The translations under genes were made by a program, and so were the position numbers. Positions 5,256 to 5,693 of a stretch of DNA of 5,693 nucleotides are shown piece by piece. The notes below the pieces were generated by a model. That model saw only the letters and a program-made list of their open reading frames with translations, had not been told where the DNA came from and did not search any database. Source of the stretch: Massilia sp. (lineage in GTDB: Bacteria; Pseudomonadota; Gammaproteobacteria; Burkholderiales; Burkholderiaceae_D); contig JAQGNM010000560.1 of NCBI GenBank assembly GCA_028291845.1, positions 1 to 5,693 on the forward strand, given 5' to 3'. Numbering within the stretch: position 1 is the first letter of the stretch; every line of letters starts with the position of its first letter.

Positions 5256-5693
5256 TCAGAACGGCAGTTTGGCGTCGGGGCGCGCGGTGGTGATGGCGCG
5301 CTTGAACTCAGCCTGGATGCGCGCCAGCGCGCTTGGGGTTTCCGCCTCGAAGCGCATCACCACCACCGGCGTGGTGTTCGATGAACGCGCCAGGCCGAAA
5401 CCGTCGGCGTATTCGACCCGCAGGCCGTCGATGGTGATGATGCGCTCGTGGCCGGGGAAGGCGTCGTCGCGCAGCTTGTCGATCAGGGCGACGTTCTCGC
5501 CTTCGGCCAGCTCCAGGTGCAGTTCGGGGGTGCTGTCCGACTGCGGCAGACTATTGAGCAGGGCCGACGGATCGGCCACGCGCGTGAGCAGTTCGAGCAA
5601 GCGCGCGCCCGAATACAGGCCGTCGTCGAAACCGTACCAGCGGTCGGAGAAGAAGATATGACCGCTCATTTCGCCGCCCAGCGGGGCGCCGGT
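5256..5693 (-). CDS. Phosphomannomutase/phosphoglucomutase, C-terminal part (cut by window edge)
   Basis: The final 145 residues of an alpha-D-phosphohexomutase, which interconverts hexose 6- and 1-phosphates (mannose or glucose) for GDP-mannose or UDP-glucose supply. The reading frame is open to the window edge: the fragment begins TGAPLGGEMSGHIFF, so the true start lies outside. GGEMSGH at fragment residues 6-12 is the sugar-binding loop (E8 and S10 contact the substrate in this family), followed by DRWYGFDDGLYSGARLLELL. The C-terminal domain holds the phosphate-binding loop ARSSNTTPVVVMRFEAET. These features match the dual-specificity PMM/PGM (AlgC/ManB-like) type better than PgcA or GlmM, but specificity cannot be fixed from the end alone. 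The catalytic phosphoserine region is not in the window. It is first in a likely operon with waaC, which starts 11 nt after its stop. Confidence 0.9.
   Translation of the reverse strand, partial: TGAPLGGEMSGHIFFSDRWYGFDDGLYSGARLLELLTRVADPSALLNSLPQSDSTPELHLELAEGENVALIDKLRDDAFPGHERIITIDGLRVEYADGFGLARSSNTTPVVVMRFEAETPSALARIQAEFKRAITTARPDAKLPF

Noticed and set aside
4432..5661. A 409-codon plus-strand open frame opposite waaC and the mutase gene
   Set aside because: It is a shadow of two well-supported minus-strand genes. Low-complexity Arg/Gln/Ala/His content and no recognisable motif.
1..5693. CRISPR arrays, tRNA or rRNA genes, insertion sequences, prophage or defence genes
   Set aside because: No direct-repeat arrays, cloverleaf-like segments, transposase motifs or terminal inverted repeats were visible; the window is almost entirely filled by the seven genes listed.

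Overview
The window is GC-rich, densely coding chromosomal DNA from a Gram-negative bacterium. The protein families, the gene orders gmhB-plsC-ygjP-like and manB/pgm-waaC-waaA, and a short GGGGTC...GACCCC palindrome suggest a betaproteobacterium of the order Burkholderiales. An Oxalobacteraceae member (Massilia/Duganella/Janthinobacterium-like) is the best guess. This assignment is inferred from remembered family and gene-order patterns; no search was run.

Layout: two convergent gene clusters meet at about 2258-2372. The plus-strand cluster (9-2257) holds gmhB (heptose bisphosphate phosphatase), plsC (lysophosphatidic acid acyltransferase) and a YgjP/DUF45-type zinc metallopeptidase. The genes are tightly packed: a 21-nt gap, then a 55-nt overlap. 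The minus-strand cluster (5693 down to 2373) holds the C-terminal part of a phosphomannomutase/phosphoglucomutase cut by the window edge, waaC (heptosyltransferase I), waaA (Kdo transferase; ATGA overlap with waaC) and a small YcxB-like protein of unknown function. Between the two clusters lies a 115-bp gap with a near-perfect hairpin that looks like a dispersed intergenic repeat.

How the genes fit together: five of the seven genes serve outer-membrane or membrane-lipid synthesis. GmhB acts in the ADP-heptose pathway, WaaC transfers that heptose to the inner core, WaaA places Kdo on lipid A precursor, the hexose-phosphate mutase supplies sugar-1-phosphates, and PlsC makes phosphatidic acid. 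The metallopeptidase and the YcxB-like protein are the less understood members.

Most of the window is ordinary housekeeping sequence, and I see no complete undescribed system. The observation most worth a second look is a QLELF pentapeptide, matching the bacterial sliding-clamp binding consensus, in the low-complexity N-terminal extension of the SprT-like metallopeptidase. Others are the intergenic palindrome, an E-to-K change in the usual ETE[LV]WPN motif of WaaA, and TTG start codons on three of six complete genes.
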